From Pseudolactococcus laudensis (GTDB taxonomy: Bacteria; Bacillota; Bacilli; Lactobacillales; Streptococcaceae), in NCBI RefSeq assembly GCF_013449735.1, contig NZ_JACBNY010000004.1:62001-126000 (forward strand): DNA of 64,000 nt, read 5' to 3'. Shown in pieces: positions 45,164-54,880 of the stretch. The notes under the pieces are model-generated. The model saw nothing but the letters and a program-made list of their open reading frames with translations. It made no database searches and was not told the DNA's origin. Every line of letters starts with the position of its first letter. The stretch's first letter is position 1. Both the position numbers and the translations under genes were made by a program.

Positions 45164-45904
45164 CTAATGGTTAATAATTTTACTCAGGAACTGTTTGGCA
45201 CGCGGTTCTTGTGGATTATCAAAGAAACCGGCAACATCTGTCGTATCTTCTAACACTTCACCTGCATCCATGAAAATAATACGGTCAGCAACAGAACGTG
45301 CAAAGCCCATTTCATGCGTGACAACAATCATGTTCATGCCATCTTTAGCAAGACCTTGCATGACAGATAGAACATCACCAATTGTTTCTGGGTCGAGTGC
45401 TGACGTTGGCTCATCAAATAATAAGAGCTTAGGATTCATAGCTAAACCACGTGCAATCGCAACCCGTTGCTTTTGACCACCTGACAATTGGCCTGGAAAG
45501 GCATCTTTTTTATCCCACATATTCACAAACTTCAAGTATTTTTCAGCGGTGACAGTCGCATCACGCAATTCACGTTTGAGAACTTTTGTTGGTGCTAATG
45601 TAACATTTTCTAGCACGGTTTTATGTGGGTAAAGATTGAAATGTTGGAAAACCATGCCAACTTCTTTTCGAAGTTCAACGAGATCTTTTTTTGTCGCATG
45701 ATCAACATGGTGACCATTTACGATCAATTCCCCAGATTCAATCCCTTCTAAAGCATTGATTGTTCGAATCAAGGTCGATTTACCAGAACCAGAAGGGCCT
45801 AATAATACCACTACTTGACCTTCTTCAATCTCTAAATTGATATCTTTCAGAGCATGATAATCGCCGTAATATTTCTGGACATTTTTAAACGCTATAAGCG
45901 GCAT
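45164..45904 (-). CDS. glnQ: Glutamine ABC transporter ATP-binding protein
   Basis: A 246-residue ATPase with Walker A GPSGSGKST, Q-loop MVFQHFNLYPH, signature LSGGQKQR, Walker B LLLFDEPTSALD and H-loop VVTHE. First gene of the operon, behind a consensus GlnR operator at 45984-46000, which predicts derepression when glutamine is scarce. Confidence 0.93.
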   Translation of the reverse strand: MPLIAFKNVQKYYGDYHALKDINLEIEEGQVVVLLGPSGSGKSTLIRTINALEGIESGELIVNGHHVDHATKKDLVELRKEVGMVFQHFNLYPHKTVLENVTLAPTKVLKRELRDATVTAEKYLKFVNMWDKKDAFPGQLSGGQKQRVAIARGLAMNPKLLLFDEPTSALDPETIGDVLSVMQGLAKDGMNMIVVTHEMGFARSVADRIIFMDAGEVLEDTTDVAGFFDNPQEPRAKQFLSKIINH

Positions 45905-45983
45905 TTGAGACTCCTCATCTATCTATATTTTAGTTGTCTTTTGTTATACGATGTGATTTTATAAAATCGACAATGAGATAACA

Positions 45984-46000
45984 TGTTACAAGTTGTAACA
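45984..46000 (-). promoter_or_regulatory. GlnR operator upstream of glnQ
   Basis: TGTTACAAGTTGTAACA fits the GlnR consensus TGTNAN7TNACA exactly and lies within a 19-bp perfect inverted repeat (ATGTTACAA-G-TTGTAACAT). It is about 80 bp before the glnQ start. Confidence 0.9.
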
Positions 46001-46088
46001 TATGCCTATTTTACCACTTAATTTCTGAATTGTCAAACAATTCTATTCGTAAATTTCCCAAAAGCAATCGTACTATAGACGCTTTTGA

Positions 46089-46117
46089 TTGCTGAAATGA
46101 TTAAAAAACGTTATAAT
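46089..46117 (+). promoter_or_regulatory. vicR promoter
   Basis: TATAAT at 46112-46117 with a TTGCTG -35 17 bp upstream. The mRNA would carry a short leader with the GGAG before ATG 46143. Confidence 0.6.
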
Positions 46118-46142
46118 AGAGGCAATAATGGAGAAATTACAT

Positions 46143-46850
46143 ATGAAAAAAATTCTTGTTGTTGATGACGAAAAGCCAATTTCAGATATTGTCAAATTCA
46201 ATCTGACAAAAGAAGGCTACGAGGTCTTGACTGCTTTTGATGGCGAGGAGGCACTTGAGATTTTCGCTGCTGAACAGCCCGACCTCATTTTACTAGATTT
46301 AATGTTGCCTCAAAAAGACGGTCTTGAGGTAGCACGCGAAATTCGAAAATCTTCAGAAGTACCGATTATCATGGTTTCTGCCAAAGACAGTGAATTTGAT
46401 AAAGTCATCGGTTTAGAATTAGGGGCGGACGACTATGTCACCAAACCTTTTTCAAACCGCGAACTTTTAGCCCGCGTCAAAGCTAATTTACGTCGCTCTA
46501 ACGTGACGGCTGAGACTACTTCAGCTAATGCTGATAAAAAAGAAATCAGAATTGGTGACATCACCATTGCGCCAGAGAAATATGCGGCTTATAAAAATGA
46601 TAAGCATATTGACCTGACGCACCGCGAGTTCGAGCTTTTGCACTATTTGGCACAGCACGTTGGTGAGGTAATGACGCGTGAGCATTTGCTTGAAACGGTT
46701 TGGGGTTACGATTATTTTGGTGATGTTCGCACGGTTGATGTGACGATTCGTCGTTTACGTGAGAAGGTTGAAGACACACCGAGCCGTCCTGAATACGTTG
46801 CGACACGTCGTGGCGTTGGTTATTATTTGAGTAATCCTAATGAAAAATAA
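46143..46850 (+). CDS. vicR: Response regulator VicR/WalR
   Basis: A 235-residue OmpR-family regulator for cell-wall homeostasis. The receiver has the acidic pair VVDDEKP and phosphoacceptor D52 (LILLDLMLP). The C-terminal winged helix (about 135-230) ends RRGVGYYL. I place the start at ATG 46143: an in-frame ATG at 46128 overlaps the GGAG that is the SD. It overlaps vicK by 11 bp. Confidence 0.96.
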   Translation: MKKILVVDDEKPISDIVKFNLTKEGYEVLTAFDGEEALEIFAAEQPDLILLDLMLPQKDGLEVAREIRKSSEVPIIMVSAKDSEFDKVIGLELGADDYVTKPFSNRELLARVKANLRRSNVTAETTSANADKKEIRIGDITIAPEKYAAYKNDKHIDLTHREFELLHYLAQHVGEVMTREHLLETVWGYDYFGDVRTVDVTIRRLREKVEDTPSRPEYVATRRGVGYYLSNPNEK

Positions 46851-48282
46851 ACTCCCTTTCACAAGCACCATTTTATTTAAAGCGGTAATCTCACATTTAC
46901 TGCTTTTTTCAGCTTTATTTGCTTGGAATGCGCATGGTTTTCTGACACGCGAGGCATCTTTTACGAGATTTAGCATTTTTTATGTCAGCTCACTTTTGCT
47001 ACTAATCTGGTTTACGACGAGAATTTCCATTGGTTTAAATCAGATTTCTGACCAGATCGATGATTTCACCGAGCAAAAATACACGGTCAGAAAACAAATC
47101 CCCGGCCATACCGAAATCAACCAACTCTATGATAAGGTTGTTAACCTCGGTGAAAAAACAGAGCACGCGCAAGAAAGACTAGAATCCTCTAGTACCCGAT
47201 TGAACGGTATCTTAACTTATATGACGGACGGCGTTATCGCCACGGACCGTCGCGGTAAAATCGTCCTCGCTAACACGGCAGCCTTAGAATATCTCAACGT
47301 CTCAGAAAAAAATCTCCTATCTCGCAAAATCATTGACGCGCTTGATATCGCCTCTAACTACACCTTCCGAGATTTGCTTGAGAATGAGCCAGAGATTATT
47401 ATTGACTCCGAAAACGCCATGGGTGAATTTACAACACTACGCATTAAATTCGCGCTTTTCCGCCGGGAATCAGGATTCATTTCAGGTGTCGTTGCTGTTT
47501 TACACGACGTCACTGAGCAAGAAAAAAATGAGCGAGAAAGACGTTTGTTTGTTTCTAACGTGTCACATGAGTTGCGGACACCTCTGACCTCTGTTAAATC
47601 TTATCTGGAGGCACTTGATGAAGGTGCTATCAATGACCCAGACATTGCTCCAGGCTTTATTAAAGTGTCACTAAAGGAAACAGATCGTATGATTCGCATG
47701 ATTCAAGATTTAGTGACTTTATCTCGTATGGACTCTGATACGATTGCCCTTGAAAAAGAAGTGATAAATTTCATCGCCTTTCTTCACTATCAACTCAATC
47801 GTTTTGACCAGATTGTCGGCAATAGTGATGAAAATGAAAAGCAGTTTAAGATTGTCCGCCAAATCCCGCTACAACCAATTTGGATGGAAATTGATACCGA
47901 TAAAATGGGACAAGTCATCGATAATCTGATGAATAATGCTATCAAATACAGCCCAGCTGGTGGTAAGATTACTGTCAGCTTGGAGCAGACTAATACGCAA
48001 GTCCTCTTACGCATTAGCGATGAAGGGCTTGGCATACCTAAAAAAGACCTCCCTAAAATTTTCGACCGATTCTATCGTGTGGATAAAGCACGTAGCCGCG
48101 AACAAGGCGGTACAGGACTTGGTCTTGCAATCGTTCGTGATATCGTGAAGATGCACGATGGTTTCGTTTGGGCAAAGTCTGACGGTGAAACCGGTACAAC
48201 TTTCACTGTCGTTCTCCCTTATGCACCACTTGAGGCTGAGACTGATTCAGAGGTTGACGATTGGACTGGACTGACAGACTAG
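46840..48282 (+). CDS. vicK: Sensor histidine kinase VicK/WalK
   Basis: A 480-residue sensor kinase. Two helices (about 11-29 and 42-60) enclose only a short external loop, as in lactococci and streptococci. A HAMP-like linker, PAS domain (about 120-225), HisKA with H243 ([13 protein letters not shown]) and HATPase ([24 protein letters not shown]) follow. Phosphorylates VicR. No walH or walI follows. Confidence 0.96.
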   Translation: MKNKLPFTSTILFKAVISHLLLFSALFAWNAHGFLTREASFTRFSIFYVSSLLLLIWFTTRISIGLNQISDQIDDFTEQKYTVRKQIPGHTEINQLYDKVVNLGEKTEHAQERLESSSTRLNGILTYMTDGVIATDRRGKIVLANTAALEYLNVSEKNLLSRKIIDALDIASNYTFRDLLENEPEIIIDSENAMGEFTTLRIKFALFRRESGFISGVVAVLHDVTEQEKNERERRLFVSNVSHELRTPLTSVKSYLEALDEGAINDPDIAPGFIKVSLKETDRMIRMIQDLVTLSRMDSDTIALEKEVINFIAFLHYQLNRFDQIVGNSDENEKQFKIVRQIPLQPIWMEIDTDKMGQVIDNLMNNAIKYSPAGGKITVSLEQTNTQVLLRISDEGLGIPKKDLPKIFDRFYRVDKARSREQGGTGLGLAIVRDIVKMHDGFVWAKSDGETGTTFTVVLPYAPLEAETDSEVDDWTGLTD

Positions 48283-48309
48283 TCTGTCTTATACAAAACA
48301 AACAGAAAA

Positions 48310-48347
48310 ACTACCATGATTCGCGTGTTCTCAAGAATCATGGTAGT
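48310..48347 (+). terminator. Hairpin between vicK and vicX
   Basis: A perfect 12-bp stem (ACTACCATGATT/AATCATGGTAGT) with a 14-nt loop. The tail is not a clean T run, so it is either a weak terminator or an mRNA-processing or stability element. Confidence 0.5.
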
Positions 48348-48370
48348 CTACTTTTAGCAAGGATACAAAA

Positions 48371-49177
48371 TTGACAGAAGAAAATGGATTTAAATACAGT
48401 ATATTAGCCAGTGGTTCTACTGGTAATGTTACTTATATCGAAACGCCTGAACGTAAAATTTTAGTTGATGCTGGACTTTCCGGTAAAAAAATCGAAGGCC
48501 TCATGAACGAAATCGGCCGTAGTTTAATCGATGTCGATAGCTTACTTGTGACACATGAGCATAAGGATCATGTGGCAGGATTAGGTGTGCTTGCCCGCAA
48601 GTATAAAATGGATCTCTATGCTAATGAGCTAACTTGGCAAGCCATTGCTGATGCTTGTGGCAAGATTGATACGACTCAAAAACATATTTTTGAAATGGGC
48701 AAAATGCTAACATTTGGCGATATTGACATTGAAAGTTTTGGTGTTAGTCATGATGCTGCTGCACCTCAATTTTACAAATTTATGAAAGATGGCAAAAGCT
48801 TTGTCATGTTAACAGATACTGGCTATGTAAGTGATCGGATGCGGGGAACAATCGAAAATGCTGATGCTTACCTGATGGAATCTAATCACGATGTCGAAAT
48901 TCTGCGTATGGGTAACTACCCTTGGCGGTTAAAACAACGGATTCTTTCTGATCACGGCCATTTGTCCAATGAGGACGGCGCAAGTACGGCTATCTCTGTC
49001 ATCGGCAAGCAAACTAAGAAAATCTTGCTTGGTCACCGTAGTCAAGAAAATAATCTAAAAGAATTGGCGCATATGACGATGGAGAATACTTTGATGCAGC
49101 ATGACATTGATGCCAAAAACGATGTGCAAGTTTTAGATACAAGTCATGTTGAGGCAAGTCCTCTGTACCATATTTAA
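48371..49177 (+). CDS. vicX: VicX/WalJ metallo-beta-lactamase-fold protein
   Basis: A 268-residue metallo-hydrolase of the YycJ/WalJ group. The metal motif is THEHKDH (about residues 58-64), with further ligands in LTDTGYVS and the DHGHLSNEDG and LGHRS regions. It starts with TTG, preceded by AAGGA at the right distance; no in-frame ATG is available nearby. Third gene of vicRKX. Confidence 0.93.
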   Translation: MTEENGFKYSILASGSTGNVTYIETPERKILVDAGLSGKKIEGLMNEIGRSLIDVDSLLVTHEHKDHVAGLGVLARKYKMDLYANELTWQAIADACGKIDTTQKHIFEMGKMLTFGDIDIESFGVSHDAAAPQFYKFMKDGKSFVMLTDTGYVSDRMRGTIENADAYLMESNHDVEILRMGNYPWRLKQRILSDHGHLSNEDGASTAISVIGKQTKKILLGHRSQENNLKELAHMTMENTLMQHDIDAKNDVQVLDTSHVEASPLYHI

Positions 49178-49202
49178 TTTTATAAGATTATTGATACCAA
49201 AT

Positions 49203-49225
49203 AAAAAAACTCATCCAAAGATGAG
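49203..49225 (-). terminator. Terminator after the DUF4044 gene
   Basis: CTCATC/GATGAG hairpin followed on the minus strand by seven T. Confidence 0.8.
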
Positions 49226-49226
49226 A

Positions 49227-49346
49227 TTAGATGAAGACTGAAATCGCTGCTGCAACTGCTGCAAAAACAGTTAAAATCAGCATCAACCAGACAATGAGCA
49301 TGACAACTTTTTGAAAAGTTGTTTTTTGTTGTTTTTTATAAGCCAT
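49227..49346 (-). CDS. DUF4044 small membrane protein (39 aa)
   Basis: A 39-residue protein starting MAYKKQQKTTFQKVVMLI, with a basic N-terminus and one membrane helix (about 15-38). It matches the DUF4044 pattern of tiny Streptococcaceae membrane proteins. Function unknown. The promoter is explicit: TTGAAA (49376-49381), 17 bp, TAGAAT (49353-49358), then 6 nt to the ATG and no SD, so the mRNA should be leaderless. It lies convergent to vicX. Confidence 0.8.
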   Translation of the reverse strand: MAYKKQQKTTFQKVVMLIVWLMLILTVFAAVAAAISVFI

Positions 49347-49520
49347 ACACAAATTCTAACGCAAAATGCGATGTTTTTCAAGCACTTAGTTAAGCGATAA
49401 ATGATATAATAAGCTTATCAAAGTCTATGCTAAAATTAAAAAGTATGAACGTCAATTCATTTTTTAGTGCAGACTTTAATATGAGACTGTATTTAGATAA
49501 TACTAGAAAAAGAGGCGATT

Positions 49521-50108
49521 ATGGAAGGTAATAAAATCAACGGAAAGACAGTCACTGAGTCAGACTTATTAGCGCTCGGCTATCGGAAGTATTATTCTGA
49601 CGACCTAGATGTTTTCTACAATAAAGATATTTGTGCGCACGTGGGTAATTGTGTTCGTGGAGACTCCAATGTCTTTGAGGTAAGCCGTAGACCTTGGATT
49701 ATCACAAGCAATGCTGCCTCTGCTGAGCAATGTATCACTGTCGTTAACTCTTGTCCCAGTGGTGCTTTAAAATGGCTCTACCACGGTCAAGATACTCTAA
49801 TCACGAAGGAAACTACCATGCCAAACTTTACATTTGAAGATCAAGGGGATCAAATTGCTTTGATCAACGCAGACACGCACCAACAAGCGGGCGAAATTGC
49901 CTTTATGGAGGCGGAAGATACCCTTATCATCGTACATACTGGTGTTAATCCTGAATTTCGGGGCAACGGATTGGCCGAACAACTTGTCGCTAAAGTTGTC
50001 GAAAAAGCCCGCCGTGAAGATAAAAAAATCTTCCCAATCTGCCCCTTTGCCCAAAAGGAATTTAAAGCCAAACCAGAATATTCAGATGTTCTACGTCTAG
50101 ATGTTTAA
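49521..50108 (+). CDS. Fused iron-sulphur (Fer4_19) and GNAT-like protein
   Basis: A 195-residue protein with two parts. The first (about 10-95) is a YjdI-like domain with C38 and C44 (DICAHVGNC) plus C72 and C79 in ECITVVNSCPSGAL-type context. The second (about 98-195) is a YjdJ-like small acetyltransferase (FRGNGLAEQLVAKVVEKARREDKKIFPICPFA). In enterobacteria these are separate adjacent genes. SD AAAGAGG. Role unknown. Confidence 0.85.
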   Translation: MEGNKINGKTVTESDLLALGYRKYYSDDLDVFYNKDICAHVGNCVRGDSNVFEVSRRPWIITSNAASAEQCITVVNSCPSGALKWLYHGQDTLITKETTMPNFTFEDQGDQIALINADTHQQAGEIAFMEAEDTLIIVHTGVNPEFRGNGLAEQLVAKVVEKARREDKKIFPICPFAQKEFKAKPEYSDVLRLDV

Positions 50109-50211
50109 AACCGAACTTTAAAAGTGTCACATATGAACTACAAGAGTTTGCTTTGATATTTTCAAAGTAAGCTTTTTTGATACCTTGGTAACTGTCCAAA
50201 CTCATAAAAAA

Positions 50212-50236
50212 AAGACCTACCAATCTGGTAAGCCTT
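50212..50236 (-). terminator. fba terminator
   Basis: A GGCTTACC/GGTAGGTC-type hairpin followed by a T run on the minus strand, downstream of fba. Confidence 0.65.
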
Positions 50237-50258
50237 TCTTTTATATTTATTGATTTAA

Positions 50259-51140
50259 TTAAGCTTTGTTTGCAGAACCGAAAACGTCGATACGTTCTTC
50301 AACTGCTGCTTGAACTGCGTCAATACCTGGTTTAAGGAATTTACGTGGGTCAAACAATTTTTTAGCTTCGTAGTCAGCTTCGTTAGCATCGTAGTCACGT
50401 GCAAATTGACGAGTTGCTGCTGCAAAGGCTTGTTGTGATTCAGTGTTAACGTTAACTTTAGCAACACCCATTTTGATTGCTTCACGGATTTGGTCATCAG
50501 GGATACCAGAACCACCGTGAAGTACGATTGGGAAACCAGGAACAGCTTCAGTCAATTTTTTAAGGTGATCCAAGTCAAGACCAGTCCAGTTAGCTGGGTA
50601 AGGACCGTGGATGTTACCGATACCAGCTGCAAGGAAGTCAATACCTGTTTTAACCATTTCAACTGCATCTTCGATTGGTGCTAATTCACCAGAACCGATG
50701 ATACCGTCTTCTTCACCACCGATAGTCCCAACTTCAGCTTCGACTGAGATACCTTTAGCGTGAGCAAGCTCAACGATTTCTTTAGTTTTTTCAAGGTTTT
50801 CAGCGATTGGAAGGTGTGAACCGTCAAACATCAATGATGTGTAACCAACTTCGATAACTTCTTTAGCGTCTTCATAATGACCGTGGTCAAGGTGAATCGC
50901 AACTGGTACAGTTATGTTCATTGATTCTACAAGGTTTTCAATGATGTATTTAGCTGTTTTGTAGCCACCCATGTATTTACCAGCGCCCATAGACGTTTGG
51001 ATAAGTACTGGAGCTTGTTTAGCTTGAGCTGCACGCAAGATAGCTTGTGTCCACTCCAAGTTGTTTGTATTGAATCCACCGATTGCGTAGCCATTTTCAC
51101 GAGCTGCTGCAACGAATTTTTCTGCTGAAACGATTGCCAT
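50259..51140 (-). CDS. fba: Class II fructose-bisphosphate aldolase
   Basis: A 293-residue Zn-dependent aldolase of glycolysis. Metal and substrate motifs are HLDHGHY (about 83-89), EAEVGTIGGEEDG, HGPYP and LHGGSGIPD. GGAGGA precedes the ATG. Monocistronic. Codon use is strongly biased, as expected of a highly expressed gene. Confidence 0.97.
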   Translation of the reverse strand: MAIVSAEKFVAAARENGYAIGGFNTNNLEWTQAILRAAQAKQAPVLIQTSMGAGKYMGGYKTAKYIIENLVESMNITVPVAIHLDHGHYEDAKEVIEVGYTSLMFDGSHLPIAENLEKTKEIVELAHAKGISVEAEVGTIGGEEDGIIGSGELAPIEDAVEMVKTGIDFLAAGIGNIHGPYPANWTGLDLDHLKKLTEAVPGFPIVLHGGSGIPDDQIREAIKMGVAKVNVNTESQQAFAAATRQFARDYDANEADYEAKKLFDPRKFLKPGIDAVQAAVEERIDVFGSANKA

Positions 51141-51348
51141 TTCTTAAGTTCCTCCAAAATTTATTTAACGAGTTAATTATACCACTTTGTGAAGGATTAT
51201 TCTAGTTTTTAGTGGATTTATTTTATTTTCTTCAATTTTTACCACTTATTTACTGAAAATTACAGATAAATTTACATCATTTTTACTTCAGCAAAAAACT
51301 TACGCATCCCATTAACTATCTGGAATCGTAAGTTTTATTGTCTTTATT

Positions 51349-54300
51349 TTATTTCATTTCGATTAATAAATCTTGCGTGGCAATCGCTTCTGATGCCTTC
51401 ACATAAATTCTTTTAATCTCACCATCGAATGGCGCCTCAATAGTTGTTTCCATCTTCATCGCTTCTGTTACCATGAGTGGCTGTCCTTTGACAACTTTCT
51501 CATCAGGTTTAACAAGGACTGTCACAACTGAACCAGGCATCGTCGCACCGATATGATGCGGATTAGACGGCTCTGCTTTCTCTTTGGCAATCGCTGTCGA
51601 TTTAATCGACGTATCCTTGACAATTACCTCACGACGTTGACCATTGAGGTTAAAGAAGAGCGTTCTGTTACCTTCACTATCAGGCTCAGAAATGCTATCC
51701 AAATGAATGAGTAAAACCTTACCTTTTTCGATTTCAACCGAAATCTTTTCACCTACACGCATCCCGTTAAAGAAAGTCGGTGTATCAAGTAACGTCACAC
51801 TACCAAATTCATTTTGCATTTTTTGGTAATCAAGAAAGACTTGCGGATAAAGAATATAACTCAAGACTTCATGTTGACCAGGCTCATAGCCTAACTTCTC
51901 AGTCAACTCAGCAACCACATCATCAAAATTAACCGGAGCTGCGTGCAAACCAGGACGATCAGTGATAAAAGGTTTATCCTTTAGAATAATTTTCTGTAAT
52001 TTTTCTGGGAAACCACCAACAGGTTGACCTAAATCACCTGCGAAGAAACTGATCACCGACTCAGGGAAACTGAGCGTGTCACCTTTTTCATAGATATCTT
52101 CCTCAGTGAGGTCATTTTGCACCATAAAGAGTGCCATATCGCCAACAACTTTAGAAGAAGGTGTCACCTTGATAATATCACCAAACATCATATTGACCGT
52201 ATGATACATCGCCTTCACTTCATCAAAGCGTAAGCCCAAACCAACAGCCGTTGCTTGTGATTGGAGGTTAGTATATTGGCCGCCAGGCATTTCATGCGAG
52301 TAGACCTCAGTTTGCGGACTTGTTAAGCCTTTTTCGAATGGCGCATAGAATTTACGAACATCTTCCCAATAATGATTGATTTGTGTCGCATTATCAATAT
52401 CCAATTCAGGTGCCCGCTTACCATTTTCCAAAGCGTAATAAAGCGATGACATACTTGGTTGACTAGTTCCTGATGACATGGCTGCCGTCGCCACATCAAC
52501 GATATCAACACCTGCCGTTACCGCTGCAGAACAAGTAATAATCCCGTTACCGGAAGTATCATGCGTATGCAAATGCAACGGAATATCAACTGTTTCTTTC
52601 AATTCTGAAATCAAACGATAAGCCGCTTGCGGTTTAAGAATCCCCGCCATATCTTTAATAGCTAAAATATGCGCACCCGTCGCCTCAAGCTCTTTAGCTA
52701 AATCTTTATAATATTTGATATTATATTTTTGACGATTATTGTCTAAAATATCGCCCGTATAACACATTGTCGCTTCAACAATTTTACCAGTATCACGAAC
52801 AGCCTGAATTGATTTTTCCATCTGAGGTAGCCAGTTAAGCGAATCAAAGACACGGAAAACATCCATCCCTTCTTGCGCCGCAACCTTAATAAACTCCTGA
52901 ATGACATTATCCGGATAATTTTGGTAACCGACCGCATTTGACCCACGAAAGAGCATTTGGAACATGGTGTTTGGCATTAATTTTCGGAGTTCACGCAAGC
53001 GATACCATGGACTTTCATTCAGAAAACGATAAGCCACGTCAAAGGTTGCCCCTCCCCACATCTCAGCAGAAAATAGATTTGGTAAGCCTTGGTCCACTGC
53101 TGATGCGACTTGTTTCATATCTTGCAAACGCACGCGAGTTGCCAAAAGACTTTGATGAGCATCTCGGAAAGTTGTATCCGTCAACAGCACTTCCTTACGA
53201 GATTTGACAAAATCAACAACGGCATCAGCACCTTGAGAATCTAAGATACCTTTAGTCGTCAACGTGTCGATTTTTTTCACTTTAGGATAGCGTGTTTCAT
53301 CGAAATGTGTCTTAGTCTTCTGGTCAATCCCAGGAAAACCATTGACTGTGATATTAGCGATGTATTTCATCGTCTTGTTACCACGGTCTCTCAAACGTGG
53401 TAAATTAAAGAGCTTGGGTGTACTATCAATAAAGGTTGTCTTGGCATCTCCCGAAATAAATTCTGGGTGATTGAGGACATTTCGCAAGAACGGAATATTC
53501 GTTTTAACACCACGAATTCGGAATTCACGAAGACAGCGATCCATCTTACGAACTGCTTCCTTGAAATCAGTCGCATTCGTAATCACTTTAACAAGTAAAC
53601 TATCAAAGTAGGGTGTTACTTCGTAACCAGAATAAGCATTTCCGACATCAAGACGGACACCAAAACCACCTGGTGAGCGATACGTATCAATTTTACCTGT
53701 ATCAGGTAAGAAATTATTTTCAGGGTCTTCCGTCGTAATCCGACATTGAATGGCAGAACCTATCAATGGAATTTTATCTTGTTCAGGAATCTTCACATCT
53801 TTATGAAGGTCAGCACCCTCAGAAATTAAAATCTGAGCTTGTACGATGTCAATACCTGTGACAACTTCTGTAATCGTGTGCTCAACCTGAACACGTGGAT
53901 TGACTTCGATGAAATAAAATTTGTTGTCCTTCACCAAAAACTCAACAGTTCCGGCATTGACATATCCGACATGTTTGCAGAGTTTAACTGCTGCATCACA
54001 AATACGTTGGCGCAATTCATCAGCCATACCAACACTTGGTGCGACTTCGATTACCTTTTGATTCCGACGTTGAACAGAACAGTCACGCTCATATAAATGC
54101 ACCACATTGCCATGAGAGTCACCAAGAATTTGAACTTCGATATGTTTCGGATTAGTAATATATTTTTCGACATAAATTTCATCAGAACCAAAAGCTGATT
54201 TTGCTTCTGATGCGGCACGTGCATAACCGTCACGCGCCTCAGCTTCATTATGCGCAACACGCATCCCACGACCGCCACCACCAAGGGCAGCTTTAATCAT

Positions 54301-54762
54301 GACTGGATAGCCAAAAGTACGGCCAAATTCAAGAGCGCCTTCCAAATCTACTGGACCTTCAGTCCCTGGAATAGAACCAACACCAGCTGCAATAGAAGCC
54401 TCTTTCGCCTTGATTTTATCTCCGAAAATATCCAGATGATGCAAAGTTGGTCCAACAAAAATCAAACCAGCTGCTTCAACCTTACGCGCAAAGTCAATGT
54501 TTTCTGACAACAAACCATAACCTGGGTGAACAGCCTCAGCACCAGATTCAAGTGCAATACGCACGATATCATCAATATCAAGGTAAGCATCAATCGGTTT
54601 CTTTCCGGCACCCACTTGGTAAGCTTCATCGGCTTTAAAGCGGTGAACAGAATACTCATCTTCTTTTGCATAAATCGCTACGGTTGAGATACCCAACTCG
54701 TTACAAGCACGGAAGACACGGATAGCAATTTCGCCACGGTTAGCAACTAGTAGTTTTTTCAT
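51349..54762 (-). CDS. pycA: Pyruvate carboxylase
   Basis: A 1137-residue single-chain biotin enzyme that makes oxaloacetate from pyruvate. Order: biotin carboxylase (about 1-450, with GGGGRGMR), carboxyltransferase (about 520-820, LLTDTTFRDAHQSLLATR), PC allosteric/linker region, and a biotinyl domain at the C-terminus (VTEAMKMETTIEAP). Length is normal. Adjacent to ftsW, as in L. lactis. Supports aspartate synthesis. Confidence 0.97.
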   Translation of the reverse strand: MKKLLVANRGEIAIRVFRACNELGISTVAIYAKEDEYSVHRFKADEAYQVGAGKKPIDAYLDIDDIVRIALESGAEAVHPGYGLLSENIDFARKVEAAGLIFVGPTLHHLDIFGDKIKAKEASIAAGVGSIPGTEGPVDLEGALEFGRTFGYPVMIKAALGGGGRGMRVAHNEAEARDGYARAASEAKSAFGSDEIYVEKYITNPKHIEVQILGDSHGNVVHLYERDCSVQRRNQKVIEVAPSVGMADELRQRICDAAVKLCKHVGYVNAGTVEFLVKDNKFYFIEVNPRVQVEHTITEVVTGIDIVQAQILISEGADLHKDVKIPEQDKIPLIGSAIQCRITTEDPENNFLPDTGKIDTYRSPGGFGVRLDVGNAYSGYEVTPYFDSLLVKVITNATDFKEAVRKMDRCLREFRIRGVKTNIPFLRNVLNHPEFISGDAKTTFIDSTPKLFNLPRLRDRGNKTMKYIANITVNGFPGIDQKTKTHFDETRYPKVKKIDTLTTKGILDSQGADAVVDFVKSRKEVLLTDTTFRDAHQSLLATRVRLQDMKQVASAVDQGLPNLFSAEMWGGATFDVAYRFLNESPWYRLRELRKLMPNTMFQMLFRGSNAVGYQNYPDNVIQEFIKVAAQEGMDVFRVFDSLNWLPQMEKSIQAVRDTGKIVEATMCYTGDILDNNRQKYNIKYYKDLAKELEATGAHILAIKDMAGILKPQAAYRLISELKETVDIPLHLHTHDTSGNGIITCSAAVTAGVDIVDVATAAMSSGTSQPSMSSLYYALENGKRAPELDIDNATQINHYWEDVRKFYAPFEKGLTSPQTEVYSHEMPGGQYTNLQSQATAVGLGLRFDEVKAMYHTVNMMFGDIIKVTPSSKVVGDMALFMVQNDLTEEDIYEKGDTLSFPESVISFFAGDLGQPVGGFPEKLQKIILKDKPFITDRPGLHAAPVNFDDVVAELTEKLGYEPGQHEVLSYILYPQVFLDYQKMQNEFGSVTLLDTPTFFNGMRVGEKISVEIEKGKVLLIHLDSISEPDSEGNRTLFFNLNGQRREVIVKDTSIKSTAIAKEKAEPSNPHHIGATMPGSVVTVLVKPDEKVVKGQPLMVTEAMKMETTIEAPFDGEIKRIYVKASEAIATQDLLIEMK

Positions 54763-54880
54763 ATATAAAGCCTTTCAATTTTTTACAGAAACAAAAGTTG
54801 TCTTTAAAGACTGTGAGCTCACGGTCTAGAAAAGTTGTCGCATTAAAGTTCAAGAATACCTGGAATGGCCACTTGCATGA

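Noticed and set aside
49445-49530. Short upstream frame before the iron-sulphur/acetyltransferase gene
   Set aside because: No SD and no amino-acid bias that would point to a leader peptide.
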